Part shown: positions 22,752 to 29,814 of the stretch, one piece after another | Position numbering within the stretch: position 1 is the first letter of the stretch | Layout of the letters: each line of letters begins with the position of its first letter | Assembly (NCBI RefSeq): GCF_003478995.1 | Contig: NZ_QUGI01000012.1 | Coordinates: forward strand, 1 to 41,429 | Origin: Pseudoflavonifractor sp. AF19-9AC | GTDB lineage: Bacteria > Bacillota > Clostridia > Oscillospirales > Oscillospiraceae | DNA: 41,429 nucleotides | Reading direction: 5' to 3' | Position numbers and translations under genes: made by a program | Notes under the pieces: model-generated | The model's database searches: none | Seen by the model: only the letters and a program-made list of their open reading frames with translations | Told to the model about the DNA's origin: nothing

Positions 22752-24512
22752 TTAGCCCCAGATGGTCAGATGCTCGGCAATGGGGCCCAGAGCCAGCGCC
22801 GGGAAGAAGGTCAGCGCGGCAAAAATATAAACAACAAAGACCAGAATGACCGCAAAGGAAACAGTGTTGGTCTGAAGAGTTCCGGCCGACTCGCTGACAT
22901 AGTTTTTCTTCATCAGAGAGCCAACGATAGCCAGCTGGATAACAATGGACAGGTAGCGGCCAAAGAACATGGCCAGACCGGTGGTCATATTCCAGAAGTA
23001 AGTATTGTCCGCCAGTCCTTCAAACCCGGAGCCATTGTTGGCGGCGGACGAGGCGTACTCATAGAGCACCTGGCTCAACCCATGGAAGCCGGGATTGGTA
23101 ATGCCGGCCTGGCCCGCCTGAGTTGCCACTGCCAAAGCGGAAAACACCAGAATCAGGAAGGGGTGGATGATAATGCACAGGGCGGTGAGCTTCATCTCCC
23201 GGCCCTCAATCTTCTTGCCCAGGTACTCGGGGGTACGGCCCACCATCAGGCCACAGATAAACACCGCCAGGATGGCATACAGGATCATGTTCATGAGGCC
23301 CACGCCCTTGCCGCCAAAGACCACATTGAGCATCATGTGCAGCAGGGGCACCATGCCGCCCAGTGGGGTCAGAGTATCGTGTATGTTGTTGACGGTACCG
23401 GTGGTAAAGGAGGTGGTAACGGTGGTAAACAAGGCCGACTGGGCAATGCCGAAGCGGACTTCCTTGCCCTCCATGCTGCCCATGGACTGGTCCAGGCCGA
23501 TCTGGGCCAGCAGGGGGTTACCTTGGCTTTCCGCCCAGCAGCACAGGCTCAGGCCGACCAGGAACAGGATACCCATCGCCAGGAAAATGCTGCGGCCCTC
23601 CCGGCCATAAATCTTGGCGGTGATGCTCTCCCGATGCTCAGGCAGCGCATTGTCCGGGGCCAGCTTAGCCAGGTGCTCCTTTCGGCTGTCGCCTACCATC
23701 TTGCCGAAGGTAATGACGCAGGCGCCGGGCAGGAGCATCATGGAGTAGAGCTCGATAAGGTTAGACAGAATCGTGGGATTCTCCAACGGGGTGCTGGAGT
23801 TTGCCCCCAGGAAGCCGCCGCCATTTGTGCCCAAATGCTTAATGATTTCCAGGGCGGCAATGGGACCCATGGCAATAACCTGATAAGTACCTTCCAGGGT
23901 CTTGACCGCCACATTCTCATTAAAGTTCTGGGGCACCCCCTGCCACACCAGCAGCAGGCCGCCCACGATGGAGAACGGGAGCAGGATACGGGTGGTGATG
24001 CGCACCAGGTCCACAAAGAAGTTACCCACGTTGTCCTTCGTTCGTCCGACCAGCCCGCGGATAAAGGCCACGCAGGCGGCATAGCCGCTGGCCGCCGAAA
24101 CAAACATCATAAAGATAATGACCAGCATCTGGGAGAGATAGCTCAGGCCGCTCTCGCCGGAGTAGTGCTGCAGGTTGGTGTTGGTCATAAAACTAATGAT
24201 GGTGTTAAAGGACAGGGTGGGCTCCATGCCCTCAATGCCGTTGGGATTGAAGAAGGAAATGCTCTGGATGCGCAGGATCAGATAGCCGATGCCAATCATC
24301 ACCGCGTTGGTCCCGATGAGGGCCAGCACATATTGCTTCCAATTCATCCCTTTCTTCGGGTTGATCCCGCCAATTTTGTAAATCACTCCGTCCATCCGGT
24401 CAAACACCGGGTCGGCGAAGGTATGCTTTCCTGCGGCGATATGATAGAGATACCGCCCCACCGGAATGACAATGATCAAATAAATGAGAATTGTCAGTAC
24501 CAGCTGTACCAT
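22752..24512 (-). CDS. kdpA: KdpA, potassium-binding channel-like subunit
   Basis: A 586-residue polytopic protein. The four filter-like regions typical of KdpA can be found: NTNLQHYSGESGLSY, GTNGGGFLGANSSTPLENPT, FTTGTVNNIHDTL and SSAANNGSGFEGL. KdpA forms the selective potassium entry tunnel of the Kdp pump. The start has TAGGAGG ~8 bases before ATG. It follows kdpF by 28 bases. Nothing unusual is seen in length or key residues. Confidence 0.97.
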   Translation of the reverse strand: MVQLVLTILIYLIIVIPVGRYLYHIAAGKHTFADPVFDRMDGVIYKIGGINPKKGMNWKQYVLALIGTNAVMIGIGYLILRIQSISFFNPNGIEGMEPTLSFNTIISFMTNTNLQHYSGESGLSYLSQMLVIIFMMFVSAASGYAACVAFIRGLVGRTKDNVGNFFVDLVRITTRILLPFSIVGGLLLVWQGVPQNFNENVAVKTLEGTYQVIAMGPIAALEIIKHLGTNGGGFLGANSSTPLENPTILSNLIELYSMMLLPGACVITFGKMVGDSRKEHLAKLAPDNALPEHRESITAKIYGREGRSIFLAMGILFLVGLSLCCWAESQGNPLLAQIGLDQSMGSMEGKEVRFGIAQSALFTTVTTSFTTGTVNNIHDTLTPLGGMVPLLHMMLNVVFGGKGVGLMNMILYAILAVFICGLMVGRTPEYLGKKIEGREMKLTALCIIIHPFLILVFSALAVATQAGQAGITNPGFHGLSQVLYEYASSAANNGSGFEGLADNTYFWNMTTGLAMFFGRYLSIVIQLAIVGSLMKKNYVSESAGTLQTNTVSFAVILVFVVYIFAALTFFPALALGPIAEHLTIWG

Positions 24513-24540
24513 AGGTAATTCCTCCTAAACCTGTGTGTCC

Positions 24541-24618
24541 TTAAAAACGCTCGGGGTGGGCCAGGGCATAGACCAGATATCCACCCAGCAGCACAATAAT
24601 GATTCCTAACGCGATCAT
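24541..24618 (-). CDS. kdpF: KdpF, small Kdp subunit (25 aa)
   Basis: A 25-residue hydrophobic peptide with the family signature GGYLVYALAHPERF at its C-terminus. KdpF stabilises the Kdp complex in the membrane. GGAGGG lies ~5 bases before ATG. It occupies the canonical place just before kdpA and is easily missed because of its size. Confidence 0.9.
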   Translation of the reverse strand: MIALGIIIVLLGGYLVYALAHPERF

Positions 24619-24637
24619 AGGGTTCCCTCCTAACGGA

Positions 24638-24736
24638 TTACTCTTGGGCGTCTATCTGCTTCTGGCACCACTCTATCAGAAGCCATACCAGTCCAAATGA
24701 GATGAATAAGGTTCCGACCATTAACAGATCCATCAT
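24638..24736 (-). CDS. 32-residue membrane peptide, first gene of the kdp operon
   Basis: AAGGAG ~9 bases before ATG ATG opens a short frame with one membrane helix (LLMVGTLFISFGLVWLLIEW) and a charged tail (QKQIDAQE). It ends 20 bases before kdpF. The Clostridium acetobutylicum kdp operon (kdpZYABCXDE) also has two small frames ahead of kdpA, so this may be a KdpZ-like peptide. I cannot verify sequence similarity from memory. Confidence 0.7.
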   Translation of the reverse strand: MMDLLMVGTLFISFGLVWLLIEWCQKQIDAQE

Positions 24737-24799
24737 TGTCGAAAACTCCTTTCCGAATTGACATTCTGCAAAACAAGTACCTCTCTGTTTTGCTTTCCT

Positions 24800-24828
24800 A
24801 GAATACCCCCCGGAGTTATAAATAGGGA
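24800..24828 (-). promoter_or_regulatory. kdp operon promoter, likely activator-dependent
   Basis: The best -10 is TATTCT (24800-24805 on the minus strand). The -35 position (24823-24828, TCCCTA) does not match consensus. The motif TATTTATAA (24816-24824) overlaps it and recurs upstream of the truncated kdpD (26957-26965). T-rich TTTATA-type sequence is part of the known E. coli KdpE site, so this is the best candidate operator for KdpE. Confidence 0.5.
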
Positions 24829-24834
24829 TTAAGG

Positions 24835-24877
24835 AAAACAGCTCGACATTAACGTAGCGTTAATGTCGAGCTGTTTT
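24835..24877 (-). terminator. perfect 20-bp hairpin between truncated kdpD and the kdp operon
   Basis: Two 20-base arms (24835-24854 and 24858-24877) are exactly complementary around a 3-base loop, with AAAA/TTTT at the base. It ends transcription of the truncated kdpD, 12 bases past its stop, and lies just upstream of the kdp promoter. The loop-proximal arms read ATTAACG/CGTTAAT and could also bind a regulator. Confidence 0.85.
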
Positions 24878-24889
24878 CGGGAGGCACCT

Positions 24890-26884
24890 TTACTCCGCAA
24901 TTCGGGTCTGCGCTTGAAGCTCTGCCCGGTTTCGTTCTTCCTGCAGCCGGATTCGCTCCTGACTCAAACCACATTCACTCAGAATCGCAATCATCAGATT
25001 TTTCTCAAATGCATCCGGGACAGAATATCCCACAATAGGAATTCCCACAATGCCCATCACGCTTTGCATTCCTCGCACCGACAGAAACAGCCATTTGGCG
25101 TCAGGCAGTGTATTCGTAGTCGCCCCTGCATGCTTATTGTTTTTCTGTACCCACTTGGCCACACCCAGATCTTCTGAATTTAATCCGGCCAACACAGCCG
25201 TTTCATCTTCCGGCTCAATCCGGAAATTTAAGGGTCCTCCCGCTTTATTCAACGTGTAAAGAACGGGCCGGTCAAACATCCGATTCAGCTGCTCCGCCGC
25301 AATGCGCAGACAATCCCACTCCGTATGTCCCTTTTGCAATTTCTGACTGCTCTCCAGCAACAGCTCTGTATAATAGCTTTTTTCCGCAGCCAAGCGCGCC
25401 TGCGCTTTTACCCGGCTGGCCAAGGAACTGGCAATCATACTGGAACAGAGCATAATCAGAAATGTGACCGGGTAGCTGGGGTCATAGGCTTGAAAGGTAA
25501 ACCGAGGAACGGTAAAAAAGAAATTGAACGCGGCAACGCTTAACATAGACGCAATCGTTCCATAAAAATGGCTGCCCGTCCAAACGGCTGTAAGCAGCAC
25601 CCCCAGAATATACACCGGAATCATGTTTGACTCGCTGAATCCCGCATAGAAAAATCCCAGGCCCACCACAGTGGATACGGCCAGAGATAGCAGCATAATG
25701 CCAGTATCCTTCCAGCTAAAACGCGGGCTGGACATCCGAATTCTGCCCATACGCTTTTTATACAAGGGCTGATGATCCGGGATAATATAGATATCCAGCT
25801 CCGTTAATTCAATCAGCCGATCCGCCAAGCTCTTCTTCCCAGTAAGAAAATTCTGCTTGTGGTTCATACGGCCCATCACGATTTTAGTTACACCGCTGAC
25901 CCGAGCATATTCCGCAATTTGCCCCGCAGGGTCCGCCCCATAGACGGTGGCAATCTGCGCTCCCAGCTCTTCGGCCAAACGCAGATTGCTGCGAAGGCGT
26001 TTCAGATTTTCTCCCGAAAGCTCCTTCGTTTCCGGTGTCTGCACAAACAGTGCGGTAAATCCACTATGGAAGGCTTCCGCCATACGCGCTGCTGTCCGGA
26101 TTACCTTGGCATTGGACGGAGCGGAGGACAGACAAATCAAAATGTGTTCTCCCGCCTTTGCGCTTTTTCCCTTCCCCTCCTGAAGGGCTGTGTGATTCAG
26201 CTGGTCTGCGGTACGACGCATCGCGATTTCACGCAGAGCGGCCAGATTCTCTGGGGTAAAAAAATTCTGAAGGGCCTGTTCTGCCTGGCGCTGCCGATAT
26301 ACTTTCCCTGCCTGAAGCCGCTTTACCAATTCATCGGGCTCAAGATCCACTAGTTCGACTTGGTTGGCCCGGTCAAAAACATGATCCGGGATCCGCTCAT
26401 TCACTGCGATTCCCGTAATCGACGACACCAAATCGTTCAGCGACTCCAGATGCTGCACATTTACTGTGGTATACACATTGATCCCGGCTTGAAGCAATTC
26501 CTCCACATCTTGATACCGCTTTGTGTGGCGGCAGCCCTGTACATTCTGGTGGGCCAACTCGTCTACCAGAATCAGCTGCGGCTTTCTTTGCAGCGCTTGA
26601 TCCAGGTCAAGCTCCTTTAGTTTGATTCCTCGGTAGTCGATCTCTTTGCCGGGCAAGACCTCCAGTCCATTCAGAAGTGCCAGTGTGTCCGGTCTGGCAT
26701 GGGGCTCTACATAGCCCACCACAACATCAATTCCCTCTTTTTGCGCCTGATGGGCCGCCTCCAACATGGCGTAGGTTTTCCCAACACCTGCCGCATAACC
26801 AAAAAATATCTTTAATCTCCCCGGAGAAACCAGATCTTTGGAAAAAGCTGACGCATATTCCAGGCCTCTTTTTTCTTCCTCCAT
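24890..26884 (-). CDS. KdpD-like sensor lacking histidine-kinase domains (664 aa)
   Basis: ATG 26884 (AGGAGG 9 bases before) starts a second KdpD. It has the ATP-binding KdpD domain with P-loop GYAAGVGKTYAML (~28) and VDELAHQN, a universal-stress-like domain (~225-355), four membrane helices (~385-490) and a GAF-like region (~510-625). The chain then stops (ERNRAELQAQTRIAE) right where the HisKA helix would begin. There is no His box or HATPase, and none is visible in any frame in the 116 bases before kdp promoter sequence, so a simple frameshift does not explain it. It is clearly a paralogue of the full KdpD at 14246-16885. Short KdpD forms are known in Anabaena and Deinococcus and can act with or on a kinase. 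Confidence 0.9.
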   Translation of the reverse strand: MEEEKRGLEYASAFSKDLVSPGRLKIFFGYAAGVGKTYAMLEAAHQAQKEGIDVVVGYVEPHARPDTLALLNGLEVLPGKEIDYRGIKLKELDLDQALQRKPQLILVDELAHQNVQGCRHTKRYQDVEELLQAGINVYTTVNVQHLESLNDLVSSITGIAVNERIPDHVFDRANQVELVDLEPDELVKRLQAGKVYRQRQAEQALQNFFTPENLAALREIAMRRTADQLNHTALQEGKGKSAKAGEHILICLSSAPSNAKVIRTAARMAEAFHSGFTALFVQTPETKELSGENLKRLRSNLRLAEELGAQIATVYGADPAGQIAEYARVSGVTKIVMGRMNHKQNFLTGKKSLADRLIELTELDIYIIPDHQPLYKKRMGRIRMSSPRFSWKDTGIMLLSLAVSTVVGLGFFYAGFSESNMIPVYILGVLLTAVWTGSHFYGTIASMLSVAAFNFFFTVPRFTFQAYDPSYPVTFLIMLCSSMIASSLASRVKAQARLAAEKSYYTELLLESSQKLQKGHTEWDCLRIAAEQLNRMFDRPVLYTLNKAGGPLNFRIEPEDETAVLAGLNSEDLGVAKWVQKNNKHAGATTNTLPDAKWLFLSVRGMQSVMGIVGIPIVGYSVPDAFEKNLMIAILSECGLSQERIRLQEERNRAELQAQTRIAE

Positions 26885-26956
26885 ATGCCTTTTCCTCCTG
26901 TCCATCATTGGGAATACACAATTTGTTGTTATCGTATCATGAGTGGTACAATGAAC

Positions 26957-26965
26957 TTATAAATA
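26957..26965 (-). promoter_or_regulatory. second TATTTATAA motif, upstream of truncated kdpD
   Basis: The same 9-mer as at the kdp promoter lies 73 bases upstream of the truncated kdpD start. A shared regulator such as KdpE is possible, but a 9-bp A/T-rich match may arise by chance. No clear promoter hexamers were found beside it. Confidence 0.3.
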
Positions 26966-27003
26966 ATCTGCCGATGCGATTAAGATGGAATAAAGGTCCT
27001 AAA

Positions 27004-27156
27004 ATGCCGAATACCAAGACCATACAGGACAAGGAGGCAGCCACCATAGGCAGCTTTACGGAAAAGACAATGCAGCAGAAAGAAAAAAGCGCACCAGACA
27101 GGAACCGCTTCCTATCTAGTGCGCTTGTATTGTGTTCGCTCTTTTCCCGCAGCTGA
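27004..27156 (+). pseudogene. integrase C-terminal remnant
   Basis: The plus-strand frame reads IQDKEAATIGSFTEKTM, matching in spacing the end of the intact integrase (KQDEAAATMGSFMAQVM at ~12979-13029). The catalytic part is missing. The reading continues into non-homologous sequence. The remnant lies left of att copy C exactly as the intact integrase lies left of copy B, so a former integrase gene has been deleted here. Confidence 0.7.
27087..27126. terminator. hairpin after the integrase remnant
   Basis: AAGCGCAC pairs with GTGCGCTT, and the stem continues with two mismatches (AGA/TCT, AGG/CCT, AA/TT). Its place corresponds to the integrase terminator of the first element, and its outer stem bases resemble the hairpin at 6775-6811. 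Confidence 0.6.
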
Positions 27157-27181
27157 AATGATTCACACAGTTTAAAAAACA

Positions 27182-27396
27182 AAAAATCCTCGAAAACCGA
27201 AATTCTCGAGGATTTTTGGAGCTGCTAGGCAGATTCGAACTGCCGACCTCATCCTTACCAACTGGTTGGGAGCCTTCCATCCCTTGATTTTCAACGCTTT
27301 CCGGCCATTTTTGCTCCAAAAGGATGAGGCCGGCGGCACTCTTTGTTCCGTTGGTTCCGTACAGTCCTTTCCCCGTGTGGGTCAGCGTGTGGGTCA
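27182..27396 (-). repeat. att copy C: terminator, tRNA-Thr(GGT) 3' fragment and arm repeats
   Basis: A 12-bp terminator (27182-27217) adjoins the 45-nt tRNA fragment (27261 to 27217), identical to copy B in its T-arm and acceptor strand. Two direct GTGTGGGTCA repeats follow at 27375-27384 and 27387-27396. The unit matches 6933-7146 closely over its whole length, including the inverted partial tRNA text (27320-27334). Right of it no tRNA 5' half is seen, so the intact tRNA is elsewhere. The arm repeats suggest that another element begins here and extends to the right. Confidence 0.85.
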
Positions 27397-27516
27397 AACA
27401 TAGGGAGCCTCTGTTTCTGGAGAGCTCCAGATATTTTTATTGCTCCTCCTGCGCCCGTTCCCGGTTATAGGAAAACTAGTCCATACAAAGTTTTCCGAGG
27501 CTATTTCCCTTTCATT

Positions 27517-28365
27517 TTAAATACCCAAGAAAAATCCTTGACCCAGTAATTCCTCTGTATTCGCCAAAGTATCCATTGCATGATCGTGATCCTGCAGTGC
27601 AACTGCCGCTAAAAGATAATTGCAGACACAAAACAAGGCCGTCAATGAGCTCTTATACGATACACCTGTTGTCTGACAAGGTAAAATGATATCTCCGTAC
27701 GGGTGAATCTCCTTGTTTCCCGCTTTGGTAAACAAAATGACTTTAATTCCTTTTCGTTTGATCCACGAAACCAAATTGGCCGTCATTTTTGAATAGCGGG
27801 GAGTCAAAAATGCAATGCAGATATCCTCAGGCTGGATTCCTATGACCTGCTCGGGATAGGCCATGGAAATCCCGTCCACCAAGTGTACTCCGGGCTTAAT
27901 CTGTCCCAAGCGGTACCCCAAATAGTGAGCCACAGAAAAGTTGCCGCGAATTCCAATGATATAGACATTTCTTGCCTGAACAATAGAGGACACCGTTTCC
28001 GACAAAACCGTTTCAGATAAGACAGACAAGGTCTCTTGAATATTATCGACATCCGTCTGAAATGTACGCAGGAGCAGGTGGTTATCCCCTTCTGCCTGTA
28101 TGGAGCTTTTGAGCCGTTCCGGTAAGCTGGCTTTTCCCAAAATACTTTGCTGCAGTTCCTGTTGCATATCGCCGTAACCCTGATAGCCGATGCTGCGGGT
28201 AAATCGAATCACGGAGGTGGTGCTGACCCCAATCAGATCTGCCAACTCCTCCAGCCTTTTAAACGGAATCGTATCCAGATGTTCCAGAAAGTAATCTGCG
28301 ATGGTCCGCTGGATGTTGGTCAAATGCTCATACGCATTTCGGATCTGCTGTTGGAAATCTGTCAT
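27517..28365 (-). CDS. MurR/RpiR-family transcriptional regulator
   Basis: A 282-residue regulator. The N-terminal HTH_6 domain (1-75) has FKRLEELADLIGVSTTSVIR and FTRSIGYQGYGD. The SIS domain (~110-245) binds a phosphosugar-like effector (NVYIIGIRGNFSVAHYLGYR). The family usually controls nearby catabolic genes in response to a phosphorylated intermediate. It is the third gene on the minus strand after glycerate kinase and the enolase-like gene, 147 bases downstream of the latter, with its own strong promoter. Its likely operator is the inverted repeat around the divergent promoters at 31472-31543. 2-Phosphoglycerate or a related acid phosphate is a reasonable guess for its signal. Confidence 0.88.
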   Translation of the reverse strand: MTDFQQQIRNAYEHLTNIQRTIADYFLEHLDTIPFKRLEELADLIGVSTTSVIRFTRSIGYQGYGDMQQELQQSILGKASLPERLKSSIQAEGDNHLLLRTFQTDVDNIQETLSVLSETVLSETVSSIVQARNVYIIGIRGNFSVAHYLGYRLGQIKPGVHLVDGISMAYPEQVIGIQPEDICIAFLTPRYSKMTANLVSWIKRKGIKVILFTKAGNKEIHPYGDIILPCQTTGVSYKSSLTALFCVCNYLLAAVALQDHDHAMDTLANTEELLGQGFFLGI

Positions 28366-28442
28366 AGAACCCTATCCTTCCTGATGCAGCGTCACTTTCC
28401 CGATCAGCCGCAAACACCGTCTCTGCTAGAAATGATAGCTTA

Positions 28443-28471
28443 ATTATAGCGTATTTTATCGTTTTTGACAA
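28443..28471 (-). promoter_or_regulatory. strong sigma-A promoter of the RpiR gene
   Basis: TTGTCA (28466-28471), a 17-bp spacer and perfect TATAAT (28443-28448) are read on the minus strand, ~80 bases before the start. Confidence 0.85.
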
Positions 28472-28516
28472 GAGAGTCCGAGGTTGCGGCAAATTTTTTA
28501 ACGGTTCTGTGCGTTT

Positions 28517-29812
28517 TTAAGCGTGTTGGAGGCAGAGCGGACGGAATATCTCCGTCAGATTCCACAGATGGCTGGCGGGGTTGTCGCTGCTGGCGCGGAG
28601 CAGGGAGTTGATTTTGTCCAGCCGCTCTCCGGACTTGGGTGCCCCGTTTTTGGAAATGGGTGCCTCCAGGGCCAGCGCCAAGTCGGCCACAATATCGCCC
28701 ACAGCCCCGCCGGAACGGCCGGAGGGGATGGTAAGCAGACCGCTGCTCTGGGCGTAGGCGTGGGTATCCAGGGCCTCAGTGATGGTGCCCACCTGGTTGG
28801 GTTTTAGGATGAATCCGTCCAGCGCATGGCACTCATAGGCCTTCTGGAGCCGCCGGCGGTTGGTCACAATGAAATCGTCGCCGATCAGCTTGACCCCCTT
28901 CAGCTTCTGATGGGCCTGAACAAATCCATCCCAATCGTCCTCCGCCAGCAGATCCTCAATGAACAAGATGGGATACTTCCGAATCAGCTCGGCGGCGTGG
29001 TCGATCAGCTCCTCTCGAGAGACCCGGCGGGAGCCGTAGAGATAGGTATCCGTGTGTCTGTCGTACATTTCGCTGGAGGCGCAATCCAAGCAGTAGGCCA
29101 TTTTATCCGCGCAGCCGCACTCCTCCACCGCCTGAGCCATCAGCTGCAGGACAACATCGGGGTCATCGCTAGGAGCCGCCCAGCCGTAGGACCCGCCCAG
29201 GAAGGGCTTTTTGCCTCCCAAATACCGGCTGATCACCTGTTCCAGGCGTTGATAGACCTTCACCGCCAGTTCCACGGCCTCCTCCACCGAGTCGGCCTTC
29301 CAGGGGGCCAGCATGAATTCGTTAAAGGGCTGAGTCAGCTGGGGATAGCGTCCGCCGTTAATCACATTGAAGGTAGGCAGAGGGATGTTGGTCAGCGCTC
29401 CTCCCCGAAGATAGCGGTACACCGGCATCTTGTGGGCAGCAGCCGCAGCGCGCAGGCAGGCGATGGAGACGCTGTAAATGGAGTTGCCGCCCAGTCGCTC
29501 CTTGTTCTCCGTTCCGTCCAGCTCCAGCATACGCTGGTCAATTGCCCGCTGATCGGCTGCATCCATTCCAAGCAGTGCCGGAGCAATGACCGTTTCCACT
29601 GTATTTACGGCCTTGTGGACACTCAAGCCGTTAAACTCGTTTACATCATAGTCCCGGAGGACAAATGCCTCATGGGCTCCTACCGAGGTTCCGGTGGGCG
29701 CGGCGCCCCGGCCCATGCTGCCGTCCTGCGTAAACACGTCCACCTCCAGCATGGGTCGCGCTTTGCAGTCCAATACCTGACGGGCGGAAATTTTCTGAAT
29801 TACGGTATTCAT
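28517..29812 (-). CDS. divergent enolase-superfamily protein (431 aa)
   Basis: The overall chain is enolase: ISARQVLDCKARPMLEVDV at the start, FNVINGG, EFMLAP, YCLDCASSEMYD, LFIEDLLAEDDW, IGDDFIVTN, ILKPNQVGT and a closing KNGAPKSGERLDKIN. The metal ligands (Asp, Glu, Asp) and both lysines matching Lys345 and Lys396 of yeast enolase are present. The general acid Glu in VGDEGGF is replaced (LGGSYGW). The HADN loop reads YPQL, and the SHRSGE loop reads PSGRSGG, losing its His and Glu. It is therefore unlikely to be a normal glycolytic enolase. ATG 29812 is preferred (GGAG 8 bases before), though ATG 29818 and 29815 overlap the kinase stop. It is coupled to glycerate 2-kinase. Confidence 0.88.
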   Translation of the reverse strand: MNTVIQKISARQVLDCKARPMLEVDVFTQDGSMGRGAAPTGTSVGAHEAFVLRDYDVNEFNGLSVHKAVNTVETVIAPALLGMDAADQRAIDQRMLELDGTENKERLGGNSIYSVSIACLRAAAAAHKMPVYRYLRGGALTNIPLPTFNVINGGRYPQLTQPFNEFMLAPWKADSVEEAVELAVKVYQRLEQVISRYLGGKKPFLGGSYGWAAPSDDPDVVLQLMAQAVEECGCADKMAYCLDCASSEMYDRHTDTYLYGSRRVSREELIDHAAELIRKYPILFIEDLLAEDDWDGFVQAHQKLKGVKLIGDDFIVTNRRRLQKAYECHALDGFILKPNQVGTITEALDTHAYAQSSGLLTIPSGRSGGAVGDIVADLALALEAPISKNGAPKSGERLDKINSLLRASSDNPASHLWNLTEIFRPLCLQHA

Positions 29813-29814
29813 CA

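Noticed and set aside
22722..24518. 598-residue plus-strand frame over kdpA
   Set aside because: No ribosome site, Gln/His-rich composition, and lies fully within kdpA.
24774..24890. Frameshift explaining the short KdpD
   Set aside because: I looked for a His box (SHDLRTP) or HATPase motifs in other frames downstream; only the terminator and kdp promoter are there.
27116..27397. Small minus-strand frame through att copy C
   Set aside because: It translates the tRNA fragment and terminator (for example KDEVGSSNLPSS), a known kind of spurious product of tRNA sequence.
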